From the NCBI GenBank assembly GCA_902492205.1, contig CABUKU010000030.1, positions 1 through 39,225 on the forward strand: a stretch of 39,225 nucleotides of DNA, written 5' to 3'. Shown piece by piece: positions 30,276 through 39,218 of the stretch. The position numbers were made by a program, and so were the translations under genes. The notes under the pieces were generated by a model. The model saw only the letters and a list, made by a program, of their open reading frames with translations, ran no database searches and was not told the DNA's origin. How positions within the stretch are numbered: the stretch's first letter is position 1; each line of letters opens with the position of its first letter. Origin of the DNA: an uncultured Bacteroides sp. GTDB taxonomy: Bacteria > Bacteroidota > Bacteroidia > Bacteroidales > Bacteroidaceae.

Positions 30276-31631
30276 ATGGCAAAACAAGGGACACCAACAG
30301 AATTAGGAACGGAAAAAATAAGCAAGTTACTTGTACAATACTCTATACCCGCTATTATAGCCATGACGGCTTCGTCCCTCTATAACATGGTAGACAGTAT
30401 ATTCATCGGGCACGGAGTGGGCAGATTAGGTATTTCAGGACTGACACTAACATTCCCTTTGATGAATCTTGCTGCTGCATTCGGTTCTTTGGTCGGTGTA
30501 GGGGCAGCTACTTTAGTATCAGTTCGTTTAGGACAAAAGGATTATGACAGTGCCAACAAAGTTTTAGGAAATGTCATTATTCTGAATTTGATTATAGGAA
30601 TAACTTTCAGCATTGTTTTCTTGTGTTTCCTTGATCCTGTACTCTATTTCTTCGGAGCCAGCGAGCAAACCCTCCCCTATGCCCGGGATTATATGCAAGT
30701 TATTCTGTTGGGAAACGTAGTAACCCATTTATATTTGGGATTAAATGCAATTCTGCGTTCTTCCGGAAACCCTCAAAAAGCAATGTATGCCACTATTGCA
30801 ACAGTTATAGTCAATACCGCTCTCAATCCCTTGTTTATCTTTGCTTTTGGTTGGGGAATAAAAGGAAGCGCCATTGCAACAGTATTGGCACAAGTGCTAT
30901 CGCTTGCGTGGCAAATACATTTCTTCAGCCGGAAAACCAGTTTCATGCATTTTCAGAAAGGAATATTCCGTTTAAGGAAGAAAATAGTTCTGGGTACTCT
31001 TGCTATAGGAATGTCGCCTTTCATGATGAATCTTGCTTCTTGTTTCATTGTCATTCTTATAAACCAAGGTTTGAAAACTTATGGAGGCGACCTTGCTATC
31101 GGTGCTTTTGGAATTGTAAACCGCATCGTGTTCCTGTTCGTTATGATTGTTATGGGATTAAATCAGGGAATGCAACCGATTGCCGGTTATAACTATGGTG
31201 CAAAGTTATATCCGCGTGTCACCCATGTATTAAAAATGACAATCATCATGGCTATTTCGGTTATGACCGTAGGCTTTGTTATCGGTGAATTATTCCCATA
31301 TTATGCCGTTTCTATCTTTACCTCTGATGCTGAACTACTTCAACGTGCGGAAGAAGGTTTGAGAATAGTAACCATATTCTTTCCTATCGTAGGTTTCCAA
31401 ATGGTTGCTTCAAACTTCTTTCAAAGCATCGGAATGGCAAGCAAAGCGATATTTCTTTCATTAACACGGCAATTAATATTCCTTATCCCATGTCTTATAA
31501 TACTTCCCCACCTATTTAATCTTGGTGGAAAAGGTATCTGGATAAGCATGCCTGTAGCCGACTTGTCCGCCGTTATCGTTTCCGGTTTCATGTTGTGGAG
31601 AGAGCTGAAAAAGTTTAAGACAATGGCATGA
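30276..31631 (+). CDS. MATE-family multidrug exporter
   Basis: Inner-membrane cation-coupled exporter, 451 aa with about 12 membrane segments in two homologous halves. Typical stretches: SIPAIIAMTASSLYNMVDSIFIGHGVG near the N-terminus, LRSSGNPQKAMYATI near 165, and MGLNQGMQPIAGYNYGAKLY near 290. The start at 30276 (MAKQGTPTELGTEKISKLL) follows the promoter at 30205-30212; 43 upstream codons in the same frame would precede the transcription start. Divergent from marR, so it may share regulation with the efflux operon. Substrate unknown. Confidence 0.93.
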   Translation: MAKQGTPTELGTEKISKLLVQYSIPAIIAMTASSLYNMVDSIFIGHGVGRLGISGLTLTFPLMNLAAAFGSLVGVGAATLVSVRLGQKDYDSANKVLGNVIILNLIIGITFSIVFLCFLDPVLYFFGASEQTLPYARDYMQVILLGNVVTHLYLGLNAILRSSGNPQKAMYATIATVIVNTALNPLFIFAFGWGIKGSAIATVLAQVLSLAWQIHFFSRKTSFMHFQKGIFRLRKKIVLGTLAIGMSPFMMNLASCFIVILINQGLKTYGGDLAIGAFGIVNRIVFLFVMIVMGLNQGMQPIAGYNYGAKLYPRVTHVLKMTIIMAISVMTVGFVIGELFPYYAVSIFTSDAELLQRAEEGLRIVTIFFPIVGFQMVASNFFQSIGMASKAIFLSLTRQLIFLIPCLIILPHLFNLGGKGIWISMPVADLSAVIVSGFMLWRELKKFKTMA

Positions 31632-31646
31632 TATAAAATAAATTAT

Positions 31647-31654
31647 TATATTTG
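31647..31654 (+). promoter_or_regulatory. Promoter -7 box of the cytidylate-kinase-like gene
   Basis: TATATTTG matches TAnnTTTG and lies 21 bases before the ATG at 31676. A TTG at 31652 that opens the longest frame is part of this box. Confidence 0.5.
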
Positions 31655-31675
31655 TTCCAACTAATAATGATTATT

Positions 31676-32308
31676 ATGGATGATAAATATGTTGTCAACA
31701 TAGGTCGCCAGTTGGGAAGCGGCGGAAAAGAGATCGGCGAAAAACTTGCCCGACTGTTAAACATTTCCTTTTACGATAAAGAACTGTTAAATCTAGCTTC
31801 CGAAGAAAGCGGGTTATGCAAAGAATTCTTTGAGAATGCCGATGAGAAAGCATCCCAATCAATTATCGGTGGAATATTCGGAATGCGCTTTCCTTTTATC
31901 AGTGATGGTTCTATTCCGGTAGGTAACTGTCTTAGCAACGATGCTTTATTTAAAATCCAAAGTGATGTGATCCGTGAATTGGCAGAAGAGAAATCATGCC
32001 TTTTTGTAGGACGCTGTGCCGACTACATTTTACGCGATCATCCCCGCTGTGTGAACATATTTATTTCAGCATCAAAAGCAGACCGAATCAAGAGACTTTG
32101 TGAAATTCATCATATTTCAGTAGAAAAAGCAGAAGAGTTTATGGAAAAAGCTGATAAGAAACGCTCCACTTATTATAACTATTACAGCTATAAGACTTGG
32201 GGAATGGCTTCGACCTACCATTTATGCATTGATTCCTCAGTCTTGGGAATTGATGAAACCGTGAGATTCATCCATACATTCATAACAAAAAAGCTGGGAT
32301 TGCATTAA
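31676..32308 (+). CDS. Cytidylate kinase-like protein
   Basis: P-loop nucleotide kinase fold, 210 aa. N-terminal VVNIGRQLGSGGKEIGEKLARLL is the glycine-rich loop of the cytidylate-kinase-like family (PF13189); LFVGRCADYIL and VNIFISASKADRIKRL (LID-type arginines) follow. True Cmk has a GPSGSGK-type loop, so this is a paralogue of unknown substrate rather than the CMP kinase. It follows the MATE gene by 44 bases with its own -7 box. The 3' end runs into a terminator hairpin, the first arm of which is coding. Confidence 0.82.
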   Translation: MDDKYVVNIGRQLGSGGKEIGEKLARLLNISFYDKELLNLASEESGLCKEFFENADEKASQSIIGGIFGMRFPFISDGSIPVGNCLSNDALFKIQSDVIRELAEEKSCLFVGRCADYILRDHPRCVNIFISASKADRIKRLCEIHHISVEKAEEFMEKADKKRSTYYNYYSYKTWGMASTYHLCIDSSVLGIDETVRFIHTFITKKLGLH

Positions 32309-32317
32309 TCCCAGCTT
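32291..32317. terminator. Bidirectional terminator overlapping the end of the kinase-like gene
   Basis: Perfect 11-bp stem AAGCTGGGATT (32291-32301), loop of 5, AATCCCAGCTT (32307-32317), with an A-run before and T-rich sequence after. The stop codon (32306-32308) falls at the loop edge. Serves the convergent AspT-type gene too. Confidence 0.85.
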
Positions 32318-32343
32318 TACTCTTATCTCTTCTTTTTAATTTC

Positions 32344-34008
32344 TTACATCATCAGCAACAGAATCATCTGCCCGGCTAAAATACGCAAGAACATAGACAA
32401 TGGATATACCGTCGAATAACCCACGGCAGGAGCATCGCTATTTGTTACCTGATTAGAATATGCCAAAGCAGGAGGATCTGTATTACTACCTGCTATCAAA
32501 CCCATCAAAGTAAAATAGTTCACCTTATAATATAGGCGGCCAATTATTCCGATTATTAGCAATGGAATAACTGTTATCAGGAAACCACTACCTACGTAAA
32601 GTAATCCATCCCCATCAACCACGGTCTGAACAAAGTTTGCACCGGCATCTATACCCACGCTCGCAAGGAACAAGACAATACCTATCTCACGCAGCATTAA
32701 ATTGGCACTCATTGTGGTATATGTCACCAAATGAAGTTTATGACCAAAGCGTCCGATTAAAATAGCTACAACCAAAGGGCCGCCTGCCAAGCCAAGCTTC
32801 AACGGAGTGGGCATACCCGGAAACGCAATCGGAAGGCTACCTAGCAGGATACCCAAAAAGATACCGACAAAAATGGTAATGATATTAGGAGTATCGAGAC
32901 GCTTCAACTGATTACCCAACACATTGGCAACACGTTCTACTGCATCTTGTTGTCCCACCACCATCACGCGGTCACCTACTTGCAACACAAGATTCGGATC
33001 AGCAAACAAGTCCATACCGGAACGATTGACACGGGTTACATTCACACCGTGCATACTACGGAAATGCATGGAGCCGAGAGTCTTTCCATTAATTTCCGCT
33101 TTCGTCACCAAAATACGGCGAGACACCATCGGCAGGTCTTGTTTCTCCCAATCCAGTTCCACTTCTTTTCCTATAAATACAGTAATAGCCGCCGCATCTT
33201 CTTCGGAACAAACAATGAACAATTGGTCACCAATATGGAAAACCGTTTCATGGTTCGGAACATTCACATGTCCCTCATGCCGGATACGCGAACAGACAAA
33301 GTTTCGTCCCAAAAAGTTTTTAATCTCCATCAAAGTCTTGCCACTGATTGATTCGTTCCGAACTTCGAGACTCATCATATGCGGTTTGCTATGTGCATCA
33401 CCACTTTGAGATTTTAAACTTTCTTCTTCCTTAGCCAGATTGATACGGAAAATATAACGAATAGCGATAATAGAACCAATAATACCCACTACACCAAGAG
33501 GATATGCACAAGCATAACCCAAAGCTATTTGCGGACCGTTATAACTCAATTGATTCAACGCCTCATTGGCAGCACCAAGTCCCGGTGTATTTGTCACCGC
33601 TCCATACAGGATACCTACCATCATCGGCAGTTCAATGCGCCCGTTCCATATATAATATAGTCCCAAGGCAACTGCGATATTTAACGCAACTATACCGACA
33701 GCCAACAGGTTTAGTGTCATTCCCCCTTTTTTGAAAGAAGAGAAGAATGACGGCCCCACCTGAAGACCGATACAGAATACGAACAAAATCAATCCGAACT
33801 CACGGATGAAATGTAGGATGTGTGTATCGGCCGTGAAGCCGAAATGTCCCATCAGGATGCCGACAAACAATACAAAGGTAACCCCCAAAGATACTCCGAA
33901 GATTTTAATCTTGCCGAGGTACACACCAACCGCCACTACAAAAGCGTAGAGGAAGACAATATGCGCCACAGAACTGGGGTCCCATAATAAACTTTGCAAC
34001 CAATCCAT
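32344..34008 (-). CDS. AspT/YidE-type transporter with RCK_C domains
   Basis: Inner-membrane protein of the aspartate:alanine exchanger family, 554 aa. Layout: five or six membrane segments (about 1-180), two RCK_C (TrkA-C) domains in the cytoplasm (about 195-365, each with a GDxxxxxG-like turn: HIGDQLFIVC and QVGDRVMVVG), then a second membrane half to the end (GNQLKRLDTPNIITIFVGIFLGILLGSLPI onward). This is the YidE/YbjL arrangement; substrate is unknown, a carboxylate or amino acid being likely. The longest frame opens with a TTG inside the -7 box at 34039-34046; the ATG at 34006-34008 (MDWLQSLLWDP) is the start. Confidence 0.88.
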   Translation of the reverse strand: MDWLQSLLWDPSSVAHIVFLYAFVVAVGVYLGKIKIFGVSLGVTFVLFVGILMGHFGFTADTHILHFIREFGLILFVFCIGLQVGPSFFSSFKKGGMTLNLLAVGIVALNIAVALGLYYIWNGRIELPMMVGILYGAVTNTPGLGAANEALNQLSYNGPQIALGYACAYPLGVVGIIGSIIAIRYIFRINLAKEEESLKSQSGDAHSKPHMMSLEVRNESISGKTLMEIKNFLGRNFVCSRIRHEGHVNVPNHETVFHIGDQLFIVCSEEDAAAITVFIGKEVELDWEKQDLPMVSRRILVTKAEINGKTLGSMHFRSMHGVNVTRVNRSGMDLFADPNLVLQVGDRVMVVGQQDAVERVANVLGNQLKRLDTPNIITIFVGIFLGILLGSLPIAFPGMPTPLKLGLAGGPLVVAILIGRFGHKLHLVTYTTMSANLMLREIGIVLFLASVGIDAGANFVQTVVDGDGLLYVGSGFLITVIPLLIIGIIGRLYYKVNYFTLMGLIAGSNTDPPALAYSNQVTNSDAPAVGYSTVYPLSMFLRILAGQMILLLMM

Positions 34009-34038
34009 AGTATTTATATGTGTTTTATAATTTTCGCG

Positions 34039-34070
34039 CAAAATTAGGCAAACTATTCTATCTAATCAAA
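34039..34070 (-). promoter_or_regulatory. Promoter of the AspT-type gene
   Basis: On the minus strand TTTG (34067-34070), 20-base spacer, TAATTTTG (34039-34046); both boxes match the Bacteroidetes consensus. Predicted transcription start near 34032, 24 bases before the ATG. Confidence 0.75.
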
Positions 34071-34210
34071 TATTTATACGCTAAAGATTTTAGCATTCAT
34101 TTTGTCACATCAACATTGCAATATTAGAAGATTTAACATTTTTACTATCCATTTGAAAGTCTCTAGTATGAAATTTCCCTAAAAAGTTATCCGCTTTTAA
34201 GGTTATTAAG

Positions 34211-34283
34211 TATATTTGCATGCCTCTGTTACGAGGAAAATAACGTGGATTTTATTAATCTTATTTTATTAATACAATAAACT
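34211..34283 (+). promoter_or_regulatory. Promoter and leader of mutA-mutB
   Basis: TATATTTG at 34211-34218 is a perfect -7 box; the -33 region is poor. The leader of about 58 bases holds a short hairpin CCTC-TGTTAC-GAGG (34223-34236) and a repeated AT-rich string (ATTTTATTAAT twice, 34251-34274). AT-rich leaders of this kind suit strong translation in Bacteroides. I see no cobalamin riboswitch. Confidence 0.55.
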
Positions 34284-36182
34284 ATGGCAGATAGTAAAGA
34301 AAAACTCTTTTCGGACTTTCCAGCAATCTCTACACAAGAGTGGATGGATAAAATAACTGTCGACCTGAAAGGTGCCGATTTCGAAAAGAAGCTCGTTTGG
34401 AGAACAAACGAAGGATTTAAAGTAAAACCATTCTACCGGATGGAAGATTTGGAAGGTCTGAAAACAACAGACGGACTTCCCGGAGAATTTCCCTACTTAA
34501 GAGGTACAAAGAAAAACAACACATGGTATGTTCGTCAGGACATCAAAGTAGAATGTCCCAAAGAAGCAAACGCCAAAGCCAAGGATTTACTGACAAAAGG
34601 TGTTGACTCTCTTGGCTTCAATGTAAAAGCAAAAGATTTGAATGCCGAATACATTGAAACTTTACTTGAAGGCATCAATCCCGAAAACGCAGAACTGAAC
34701 TTCTCCACTTGCCAGGGACATGTTGTAGAATTAGCCGGATTACTTGCTGCTTATTTCACAAAGAAAGGCTATGATGCAAAGAAGATGCAAGGTTCTATCA
34801 ATTATGATCCGTTCAACAAGATGTTGAGCAAAGGAAAAGAAAAAGGCAACTTCGTTGAAACAGCAAAAGCCTTAATCGAAGCAACCCAAGCTCTTCCTTT
34901 CTACAAATTAGTTAATGTAAACGCACTTTCCCTCAACAATGCCGGTTCTTATATCTACCAGGAATTAGGATACGCATTAGCTTGGGGTAACGAATATCTG
35001 AGCCAAATGGTAGAAGCAGGCGTTCCTGCTGCCGTTGCTGCAAAGAAGATTAAATTCAACTTCGGTATCAGTTCCAACTACTTCATGGAAATCGCCAAAT
35101 TCCGTGCAGCTCGTATGCTATGGGCTAACATCGTCAGCTCTTACAATCCTGTTTGCACACGCGACTGTGAAAACAAAGGAGCAGATGAAGAATGCCGTTG
35201 CGCAGCTAAAATGAAAATACATGCAGAAACATCAACATTCAACATGACTGTGTATGATGCACATGTAAACCTGCTACGCAGCCAAACAGAAGCAATGAGT
35301 GCCGCCTTGGCAGGTGTGGATTCAATGACCGTTGCTCCTTTCGACAAAACATATACCACTCCCGATGAATTCTCGGAACGTATGGCACGCAACCAACAAT
35401 TGCTGTTGAAAGAAGAATCTCATTTCGACAAAGTTGTGGACCCTGCTGCAGGTTCTTACTTCATTGAAAACCTCACAGTTGCCATTGCCGATCAAGCATG
35501 GAAGCTATTCCTTAAGATAGAGGAAGAAGGCGGTTTCTATAAAGCAATAAAAGAAGGACGCGTTCAGGAAGACATCAATGCAAGCAATAAGGCTCGCCAC
35601 GAAGCAGTTTCCAAACGCAGAGAAATCTTATTGGGAACTAACCAATATCCTAACTTCAACGAATTGGCAGGCGATAAGAGACCGGTTGAAGCAACATGCT
35701 GCTGCGGTGGAAACGATACTTGCGAGAAAGACGTTCCAACTCTTAACTTCGACCGTGCCGCAAGCCAGTTTGAAGCATTGCGCTTACAAACCGAAGCATC
35801 AGGCAAACGTCCGAAAGCATTCATGCTTACTATTGGTAATTTGGCTATGCGTCAGGCTCGTGCACAATTCTCTTGCAACTTCCTTGCTTGTGCAGGATAT
35901 GAAGTGATAGACAATTTAGGATTTGAAACAGTTGAAGCCGGGGTGGAAGCTGCTATGGCTGCCAAAGCAGACATCGTAGTAATCTGTTCGAGCGACGACG
36001 AATATGCAGAATATGCAATTCCTGCATTCCAAGCAGTCAACGGCCGTGCAATCTTCATCGTAGCAGGAGCTCCTGCTTGCACAGATGACTTGAAAGCAGC
36101 GGGTATTGAATATTTCATCAATGTCCGTTCCAACGTTCTGGATACACTTAAAGAATTCAATGCTAAATTAGGAATAAAGTAA
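34284..36182 (+). CDS. mutA: Methylmalonyl-CoA mutase, small (beta) subunit
   Basis: Structural partner of MutB in the B12-dependent interconversion of succinyl-CoA and methylmalonyl-CoA, the route to propionate in Bacteroidales. The 632-aa product has the mutase barrel domain (about 20-460: WDKITVDLKGADF-like start, FRAARMLWANIV, DPAAGSYFIENLT) and a C-terminal flavodoxin-like domain (about 490-630) which lacks the DxHxxG cobalamin motif, as expected for the small subunit. Two cysteine-rich inserts are unusual: C291-x3-C295-x8-C304-x-C306 and C472-C473-C474-x5-C480. Five bases separate it from mutB. Confidence 0.96.
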   Translation: MADSKEKLFSDFPAISTQEWMDKITVDLKGADFEKKLVWRTNEGFKVKPFYRMEDLEGLKTTDGLPGEFPYLRGTKKNNTWYVRQDIKVECPKEANAKAKDLLTKGVDSLGFNVKAKDLNAEYIETLLEGINPENAELNFSTCQGHVVELAGLLAAYFTKKGYDAKKMQGSINYDPFNKMLSKGKEKGNFVETAKALIEATQALPFYKLVNVNALSLNNAGSYIYQELGYALAWGNEYLSQMVEAGVPAAVAAKKIKFNFGISSNYFMEIAKFRAARMLWANIVSSYNPVCTRDCENKGADEECRCAAKMKIHAETSTFNMTVYDAHVNLLRSQTEAMSAALAGVDSMTVAPFDKTYTTPDEFSERMARNQQLLLKEESHFDKVVDPAAGSYFIENLTVAIADQAWKLFLKIEEEGGFYKAIKEGRVQEDINASNKARHEAVSKRREILLGTNQYPNFNELAGDKRPVEATCCCGGNDTCEKDVPTLNFDRAASQFEALRLQTEASGKRPKAFMLTIGNLAMRQARAQFSCNFLACAGYEVIDNLGFETVEAGVEAAMAAKADIVVICSSDDEYAEYAIPAFQAVNGRAIFIVAGAPACTDDLKAAGIEYFINVRSNVLDTLKEFNAKLGIK

Positions 36183-36187
36183 AAGTT

Positions 36188-38335
36188 ATGAGACCGAATT
36201 TTAAGAACATAGATATTTATGCCGGATTCAAGCCCGTAAACGGAGCTGAATGGCAAAAGGCTAATGGCATTGAAGTCAACTGGAAAACTCCGGAACACAT
36301 CAATGTAAAGCCTGTTTATACAAAAGAAGACCTTGAAGGCATGGAACACCTCAACTACACAGCAGGTATTCCTCCCTACCTCCGTGGTCCGTATTCAATG
36401 ATGTACACTCTTCGTCCCTGGACTGTCCGCCAATATGCCGGATTCTCTACTGCCGAAGAATCAAACGCATTCTACCGCCGTAACCTTGCTGCAGGTCAAA
36501 AAGGTTTGTCGGTAGCATTCGACCTTGCTACTCACCGCGGTTATGATCCCGATCACGAACGTGTAGTGGGCGACGTTGGTAAAGCAGGTGTATCTATCTG
36601 CTCATTGGAAAACATGAAAGTATTGTTCGATGGCATTCCATTGAGCAAAATGTCTGTTTCCATGACAATGAACGGTGCAGTGCTTCCTATCCTTGCATTC
36701 TATATCAATGCAGGACTTGAACAAGGCGCTAAGTTGGAAGAAATGGCAGGTACCATCCAGAATGATATTCTGAAAGAATTCATGGTGCGTAACACTTATA
36801 TCTATCCACCCGCCTTCTCCATGAAGATTATTTCAGACATCTTCGAATATACATCACAGAAGATGCCTAAGTTCAACTCAATCTCAATCTCAGGTTACCA
36901 CATGCAGGAAGCAGGTGCAACCGCAGACATCGAGTTGGCTTACACTCTTGCCGACGGTCTTGAATATCTTCGTGCCGGGGTAGCAGCAGGCATCGACATT
37001 GATGCTTTCGCTCCACGTTTGTCTTTCTTCTGGGCTATCGGAACCAACCACTTCATGGAAATTGCCAAAATGCGTGCAGCACGTATGCTTTGGGCTAAGA
37101 TTGTAAAACAATTCAATCCGAAGAATCCCAAGTCTTTGGCTTTACGTACCCACTGCCAAACTTCAGGTTGGTCACTCACAGAACAAGATCCGTTCAACAA
37201 TGTAGGTCGTACCTGTATCGAAGCAATGGCAGCAGCATTGGGACACACCCAGTCTTTGCATACCAATGCTTTGGACGAAGCTATCGCATTGCCGACAGAC
37301 TTCTCTGCACGTATTGCACGTAACACTCAAATTTATATTCAGGAAGAAACCAACGTTTGCAAGAACGTAGATCCATGGGGAGGTTCTTATTACGTTGAAA
37401 CCCTGACTAATGAAATAGCCCACAGCGCTTGGGAACACATTCAGGAAATTGAAAAGCTCGGCGGTATGGCTAAGGCTATCGAAACCGGTATTCCAAAGAT
37501 GCGTATTGAAGAAGCTGCCGCACGTGCACAGGCTCGTATCGACTCCGGCACACAGACTATCGTAGGTGTAAACAAATACCGTTTGGCAAAAGAAGCTCCT
37601 ATCGACATTCTTGAAATCGACAACACTGCCGTTCGCAAGCAGCAAATCGAACGTTTGGAAGAACTGAAAGCAGGACGCGACGAAGCTAAAGTGAAAGCAG
37701 CTCTCGAAGCCATCACCAAGTGTGTGGAAACTAAAGAAGGCAACCTTTTGGAACTGGCTGTGGAAGCAGCACGTGTCCGCGCAACATTGGGAGAAATCTC
37801 TTATGCTTGCGAACAGGTTGTGGGACGTTACAAAGCAATAATCAGAACTATATCAGGCGTGTATTCAGCAGAGAACAAACAAGATCCGGACTTCAAACGT
37901 GCTTGTGAATTAGCCGAGAAGTTTGCAAAGAAAGAAGGTCGCCAACCTCGTATCATGGTTGCCAAAATGGGACAAGACGGACACGACCGCGGTGCAAAAG
38001 TAGTAGCAACAGGTTATGCCGATTGCGGTTTCGACGTAGATATGGGACCATTGTTCCAAACTCCGGCAGAATCTGCACGTCAGGCTGTTGAAAACGATGT
38101 TCACGTTGTAGGTGTATCTTCACTTGCAGCAGGTCACAAGACTTTGGTTCCTCAAATCATTGAAGAATTGAAGAAGCTTGGCCGCGAAGACATCATCGTG
38201 ATTGCCGGAGGTGTTATCCCTGCACAAGACTATGACTTCCTTTACAAAGCAGGTGTAGCAGCTATCTTCGGTCCGGGTACATCCGTATCAAAGGCAGCTT
38301 GCCAGATTCTTGAAATCCTGTTGGATGAAGAATAA
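36188..38335 (+). CDS. mutB: Methylmalonyl-CoA mutase, large (alpha) catalytic subunit
   Basis: Catalytic adenosylcobalamin enzyme, 715 aa. The TIM barrel carries TYTLRPWTVRQYAGFS-like and FDLATHRGYDPDH segments, SGYHMQEAGA (active-site His) and FNNVGRTCIEAMAAALG. The C-terminal B12 domain has GQDGHDRGAKV with the cobalt-ligating His599 in DxHxxG, then VGVSSLAAGH and the GG of IAGGVIP. Full length for the family. Second gene of the mutAB operon; the smooth, strongly biased codon use (for example CGT for Arg, GAA for Glu) suggests high expression. Epimerase and MeaB genes are not adjacent. Confidence 0.98.
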   Translation: MRPNFKNIDIYAGFKPVNGAEWQKANGIEVNWKTPEHINVKPVYTKEDLEGMEHLNYTAGIPPYLRGPYSMMYTLRPWTVRQYAGFSTAEESNAFYRRNLAAGQKGLSVAFDLATHRGYDPDHERVVGDVGKAGVSICSLENMKVLFDGIPLSKMSVSMTMNGAVLPILAFYINAGLEQGAKLEEMAGTIQNDILKEFMVRNTYIYPPAFSMKIISDIFEYTSQKMPKFNSISISGYHMQEAGATADIELAYTLADGLEYLRAGVAAGIDIDAFAPRLSFFWAIGTNHFMEIAKMRAARMLWAKIVKQFNPKNPKSLALRTHCQTSGWSLTEQDPFNNVGRTCIEAMAAALGHTQSLHTNALDEAIALPTDFSARIARNTQIYIQEETNVCKNVDPWGGSYYVETLTNEIAHSAWEHIQEIEKLGGMAKAIETGIPKMRIEEAAARAQARIDSGTQTIVGVNKYRLAKEAPIDILEIDNTAVRKQQIERLEELKAGRDEAKVKAALEAITKCVETKEGNLLELAVEAARVRATLGEISYACEQVVGRYKAIIRTISGVYSAENKQDPDFKRACELAEKFAKKEGRQPRIMVAKMGQDGHDRGAKVVATGYADCGFDVDMGPLFQTPAESARQAVENDVHVVGVSSLAAGHKTLVPQIIEELKKLGREDIIVIAGGVIPAQDYDFLYKAGVAAIFGPGTSVSKAACQILEILLDEE

Positions 38336-38362
38336 GAAATAACATTTCTTTCTATCAGCATA

Positions 38363-38396
38363 AAAGGCGTATCTCCGAAAAGGAAGATACGCCTTT
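38363..38396 (+). terminator. mutAB terminator
   Basis: 12-bp stem AAAGGCGTATCT (38363-38374) and AGATACGCCTTT (38385-38396), followed by CTTT, 28 bases after the mutB stop. Confidence 0.85.
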
Positions 38397-38480
38397 CTTT
38401 ATTAAATCCCCCATTAAACCTTATCCATAAGTACTTTCATACCGAATGCCAACTCATTTTTTCGGCAGGGTTAATTCATT

Positions 38481-38602
38481 TTATGCTCATACTTAAATAA
38501 CTTGACAGCCGTCAATTAATAACTTGACAGCTGTCAAGTTATTAATTGACAGTTGTCAAGTATATAAGTGACAGTTGTCAAGTTATTAAATAGTAAGCAT
38601 AA
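38481..38602. repeat. Tandem palindromic array, 4 x 22 bp (TTGACAGCTGTCAA type) with flanking inverted repeat
   Basis: Units at 38501-38522, 38523-38544, 38545-38566 and 38567-38588. Each holds a 14-bp palindrome close to TTGACAGCTGTCAA and an 8-base AT linker near GTTATTAA. The array is bracketed by TTATGCT (38481-38487) and its complement AGCATAA (38596-38602). It lies between the convergent mutB and 148-aa genes. Confidence 0.85.
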
Positions 38603-38604
38603 AC

Positions 38605-38653
38605 AGGCTTATGATTAAGCAATAAACTACTTAATCTATGGTTATAGAAGCCT
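38605..38653. terminator. Nested hairpin next to the third array
   Basis: AGGCTT (38605-38610) pairs with AAGCCT (38648-38653), and inside it GATTAAG (38613-38619) pairs with CTTAATC (38630-38636). On the minus strand it lies 28 bases after the stop of the 148-aa gene and is followed by GTTTATG, so it may be a weak terminator. Confidence 0.4.
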
Positions 38654-38681
38654 TAACATTGCTGTTGAATGCAGGAAAGAA

Positions 38682-39128
38682 TCACTCATTCAGCCTGATT
38701 AATTGCTCCACATCTTTATAAAAGCGATTATAAGTCGTCACAATCCTCTTTATTTCCGACATGTTTGCATCTATCCGAGTAAGCAACTGCATGTGGTCGT
38801 TCAAAGCATTATTTATGCTTAACCGATTTTTCTGATCAATATTATTACTTATCAGATATGGAGTAATAGTTTTCTGAATCTTGGAGAAGGGCATTGCCCA
38901 CGGTTGCATACTGATTTGAATAGTTGCCGAAATAACAGACTTCAATTCTTTATGCAGAATGCAAAGCAGTTCATGTTCGGTACGTTCGGGCGTACATGCT
39001 GTCGGTTTCATCAGACAAGCCATTTTCAAGTAAAAGTTTTTTTTCTGATCTTCGGGGATTGTGAATACTTCGGTGGTGGTTACTTCCATGCCTCCCACTC
39101 CCATAGCTGCATGTTGATTGTCTTCCAT
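38682..39128 (-). CDS. Soluble helical protein of unknown function
   Basis: I do not recognise this 148-aa protein. It has no signal peptide or membrane segment. After a Gly/Met/Thr-rich start (residues 1-22) the rest looks alpha-helical: KKNFYLKMACLMKP, then ERTEHELLCILHKELKSVISATIQI, and a coiled-coil-like C-terminal half (about 95-148, LLTRIDANMSEIKRIVTTYNRFYKDVEQLIRL). Cysteines at about 38, 45 and 56. The ATG at 39126-39128 is chosen; a shorter frame-shifted frame overlapping the start is a shadow. No strong promoter is visible upstream. Convergent with mutB. Confidence 0.6.
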   Translation of the reverse strand: MEDNQHAAMGVGGMEVTTTEVFTIPEDQKKNFYLKMACLMKPTACTPERTEHELLCILHKELKSVISATIQISMQPWAMPFSKIQKTITPYLISNNIDQKNRLSINNALNDHMQLLTRIDANMSEIKRIVTTYNRFYKDVEQLIRLNE

Positions 39129-39210
39129 AATCTTTTAATTTTAGAAGGTTAATGAATTTGGTTGAATGGGGGATCAATGAATAAACCTGAGGTGTAAATT
39201 TATAAATTGT

Positions 39211-39218
39211 TATCTTTG
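39211..39218 (+). promoter_or_regulatory. -7 box of a gene beyond the right edge
   Basis: TATCTTTG on the plus strand, 7 bases before the window ends, with no gene after it inside the window. It implies a plus-strand transcript starting at about 39225, divergent from the 148-aa gene. Confidence 0.45.

Noticed and set aside
34042..34283. Cobalamin riboswitch before mutAB
   Set aside because: MutB needs B12, so I looked, but the roughly 58-base leader is too short and has no B12-box or the usual multi-helix core.
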